Shown here in pieces: positions 62,641 to 64,000 of a stretch of DNA of 64,000 nt. Source of the stretch: Rheum nobile (lineage: Eukaryota > Streptophyta > Magnoliopsida > Caryophyllales > Polygonaceae); contig WOAB01000528.1 of assembly GCA_027886185.1 (NCBI GenBank), positions 3,534,001-3,598,000 on the forward strand. The letters are read 5' to 3'. Below the pieces are notes generated by a model. That model saw nothing but the letters and a program-made list of their open reading frames with translations, had not been told where the DNA came from and made no database searches. The position numbers and the translations under genes were made by a program. Position 1 is the stretch's first letter. Every line of letters starts with the position of its first letter.

Positions 62641-62970
62641 CTTGAAACCCTAGTTTTTAATGTTACGTTGAATTTGAGTAGTAAAGTTGAGTATGCTCCT
62701 TCCCTTGAGTTCTAACGTCAACTCTTCGATCCCACGGATCGTCTATCCCGTAGCTCGTCGCTTCGAGCAATTGTTCATCGTCTCTTCGGTGTTTGTGATC
62801 ATCTCTTTGATCTCTCCGTCATCTCTTTGACGCGTTTGAAGGCTATCTCTTTAGCCCTACGAAAGCCATCACTTTGGCTACGGAAGAGAAGAATCGAATC
62901 CACACTTGAGGAATCAAAGATCTTGCGTTGCAGACAACACTTCAGTTGATCCTTCGCATCAACTAGCATC

Positions 62971-63881
62971 AGAGCCTTTTCCAAGCTAAGTTTGTTCTTC
63001 TCTCCTTTGTGATTCTTGAAATTTTACCACTTGCAAACCCTAGATTTTTTTTTTCTAGCCACCACCCATTACCGTCCGCCACCACCACCGTCCGCCGCCG
63101 CCTATCTCACCTTCACGACTAACCCTACTTCCCTTAGGTTTTGATTACTTGTTCCCCAATCCTACCATCTACCCTCTAGCAATTTTTGTTTCCTTTGATT
63201 GCATATTTGATTTCCTTGTTCTTGTTGATCAAGTCTTGCTTTCCTTTGGATTAATTGCTAGATTAGTTGTTAGATTTTATTCCCTCCTAGTTGCTTGTCT
63301 CTTCTTGCTTTTCCTGTACTTGCTTGTGTGGTTCTTTCTTGCTTGATACGCCATCATATCAGCACAAAACAAAAACAAGGTGTGACCGTATAAACAAAAC
63401 AAACATACTATTCTCACCTTCCATCAAACAAAAACAGAAAGGTTTGGGAAGACGGAAGCCTCAAAAACAAAAAAAAATACAAAGAGTAGGCAGAGAACGC
63501 ACCATACGGTCATACTCCATCTTCTCGTCTTTCATGTCTCTATGCAACTCTCATTGAAAAGGGTAGAATTTACAACTCTCTTGTGATTGCTCCTGAGAAA
63601 CTTGATTTGCTTGCACTTGGAAATTTTGTGTGTTATTTGGGACTTGAATTGCTAGTTCTTGTTTTGTTGCCTTACGTTCAAGCCTCTCCCTCCTCACGAG
63701 CAACCCAAATTAGTACGCCCAGCGGAAAATTTATTGGGTCACTTTTGAGACAAGGATTTGGCTTGGACTTGTTCTTTTGCTTGGTGCAACTTACTCCTTG
63801 TGTTATGTGCTTCGTATAGGTACTATAGAGGTTCCTACGACAAGCTACTCTCCTTCTACGGGCAACCCCAGCCCCGGACAG
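62971..63881 (+). other. Leader of the probable retroelement
   Basis: No convincing reading frame. CCACC/CCGCC-rich microsatellite-like DNA at 63060-63105. A possible intron acceptor (cgtatag) stands at 63813-63819, shortly before the partial frame. Confidence 0.4.
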
Positions 63882-64000
63882 ATGGACTCCGTCTTTGAGC
63901 GAAACGTCGCACTTTGTGCACTGAGTGAAGAACTAGACCGCCAACTCGCCGCACAGGCTGCTGAGCTTGCTCACCTTCGTCGGGCCTTGAGTGACATGAG
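63882..64000 (+). CDS. Partial reading frame at the window edge, possibly gag
   Basis: The ATG at 63882 opens a frame reading MDSVFERNVALCALSEELD and QLAAQAAELAHLRRALSDM, then runs off the window. The frame is also open for at least 20 codons upstream (VPTTSYSPSTGNPSPGQ). The heptad pattern of Leu/Ala suggests a coiled coil, as often seen at the N-terminus of retroelement gag proteins. Family not decidable from 39 residues. Confidence 0.4.
   Translation, partial: MDSVFERNVALCALSEELDRQLAAQAAELAHLRRALSDM

Larger units (their letters stand above)
62225..62970 (+). repeat. Probable LTR of an unidentified retroelement
   Basis: Starts tgtgatagctcc where the host exon stops. It carries GC array F, a TATA box (62631), Ser/Phe-like ctctttg repeats at 62770-62870, and is followed by tagcatcagagcc near 62969, two changes from the tRNA-Met PBS tggtatcagagc. 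The 3' LTR would lie outside the window. LTR ends and TSD are not proven. Confidence 0.5.

Overview
This is nuclear DNA of a flowering plant. A eudicot is likely from the split genes, retrotransposon families and MITEs; Lamiales is only a guess. Most of the 64 kb consists of transposable elements, nested several layers deep, around a few host genes. No tRNA, rRNA or CRISPR array was seen.

Layout. 1-4049 is repetitive, probably LTR or UTR sequence of an unidentified retroelement, with 40-bp and 53-bp tandem arrays and a GC-rich palindrome array. 4050-8641 holds two inverted-repeat elements, a hAT-type MITE, a LINE scrap, a broken vacuolar iron transporter copy, one small tail-anchored-type protein gene and a doubtful gene. 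8691-15753 is a Copia/Sirevirus element on the minus strand that kept gag and the extra 3' ORF but lost all of pol. 15754-17330 is a decayed host gene. 17782-35950 is an Athila-like Gypsy element with two LTRs head to head and gag-protease but no RT/IN; a complete 10.76-kb Sirevirus (19149-29908, TSD ctgtg) sits inside its left LTR. 37.2-44.6 kb is the host-gene island: a hAT MITE, PRMT10 (7 exons, minus) and a DeSI-like/PPPDE isopeptidase gene (4 exons, minus). 44.6-48.3 kb is AT-rich and apparently empty. 48.3-50.7 kb carries nested TIR elements. 50760-59988 is a Harbinger-type shell (TSD TAA) that contains a very young CRM-like Gypsy element (50889-58791, TSD caatt, LTRs almost identical) and an Athila LTR fragment. 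From 60759 a host gene runs on the plus strand and is cut in exon 4 by what looks like another LTR (about 62225-62970). A reading frame starting at 63882 runs off the window.

How the parts relate. All three large retroelements have visible lesions: loss of pol; a 133-bp duplication that shifts pol; one extra G in the protease codons; and nonsense codons in gag. The two intact host genes are unrelated housekeeping or regulatory enzymes (arginine methylation and deSUMOylation/isopeptidase type) and form no pathway.

The most unusual signal is a 14-bp inverted repeat: two 6-bp arms around a 2-base centre, consensus ACGGCG-GK-CGCCGT. It occurs about 39 times in six clusters (3.6, 18.2, 31.0, 32.7, 34.2 and 62.4 kb) in at least two or three retroelement families. 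Its copies are spaced very regularly at 20-22 bp, and arm changes are often matched on the other side. In two LTR types the cluster lies about 85-110 bp upstream of a TATA-like box, and in one element it runs through the gag reading frame.
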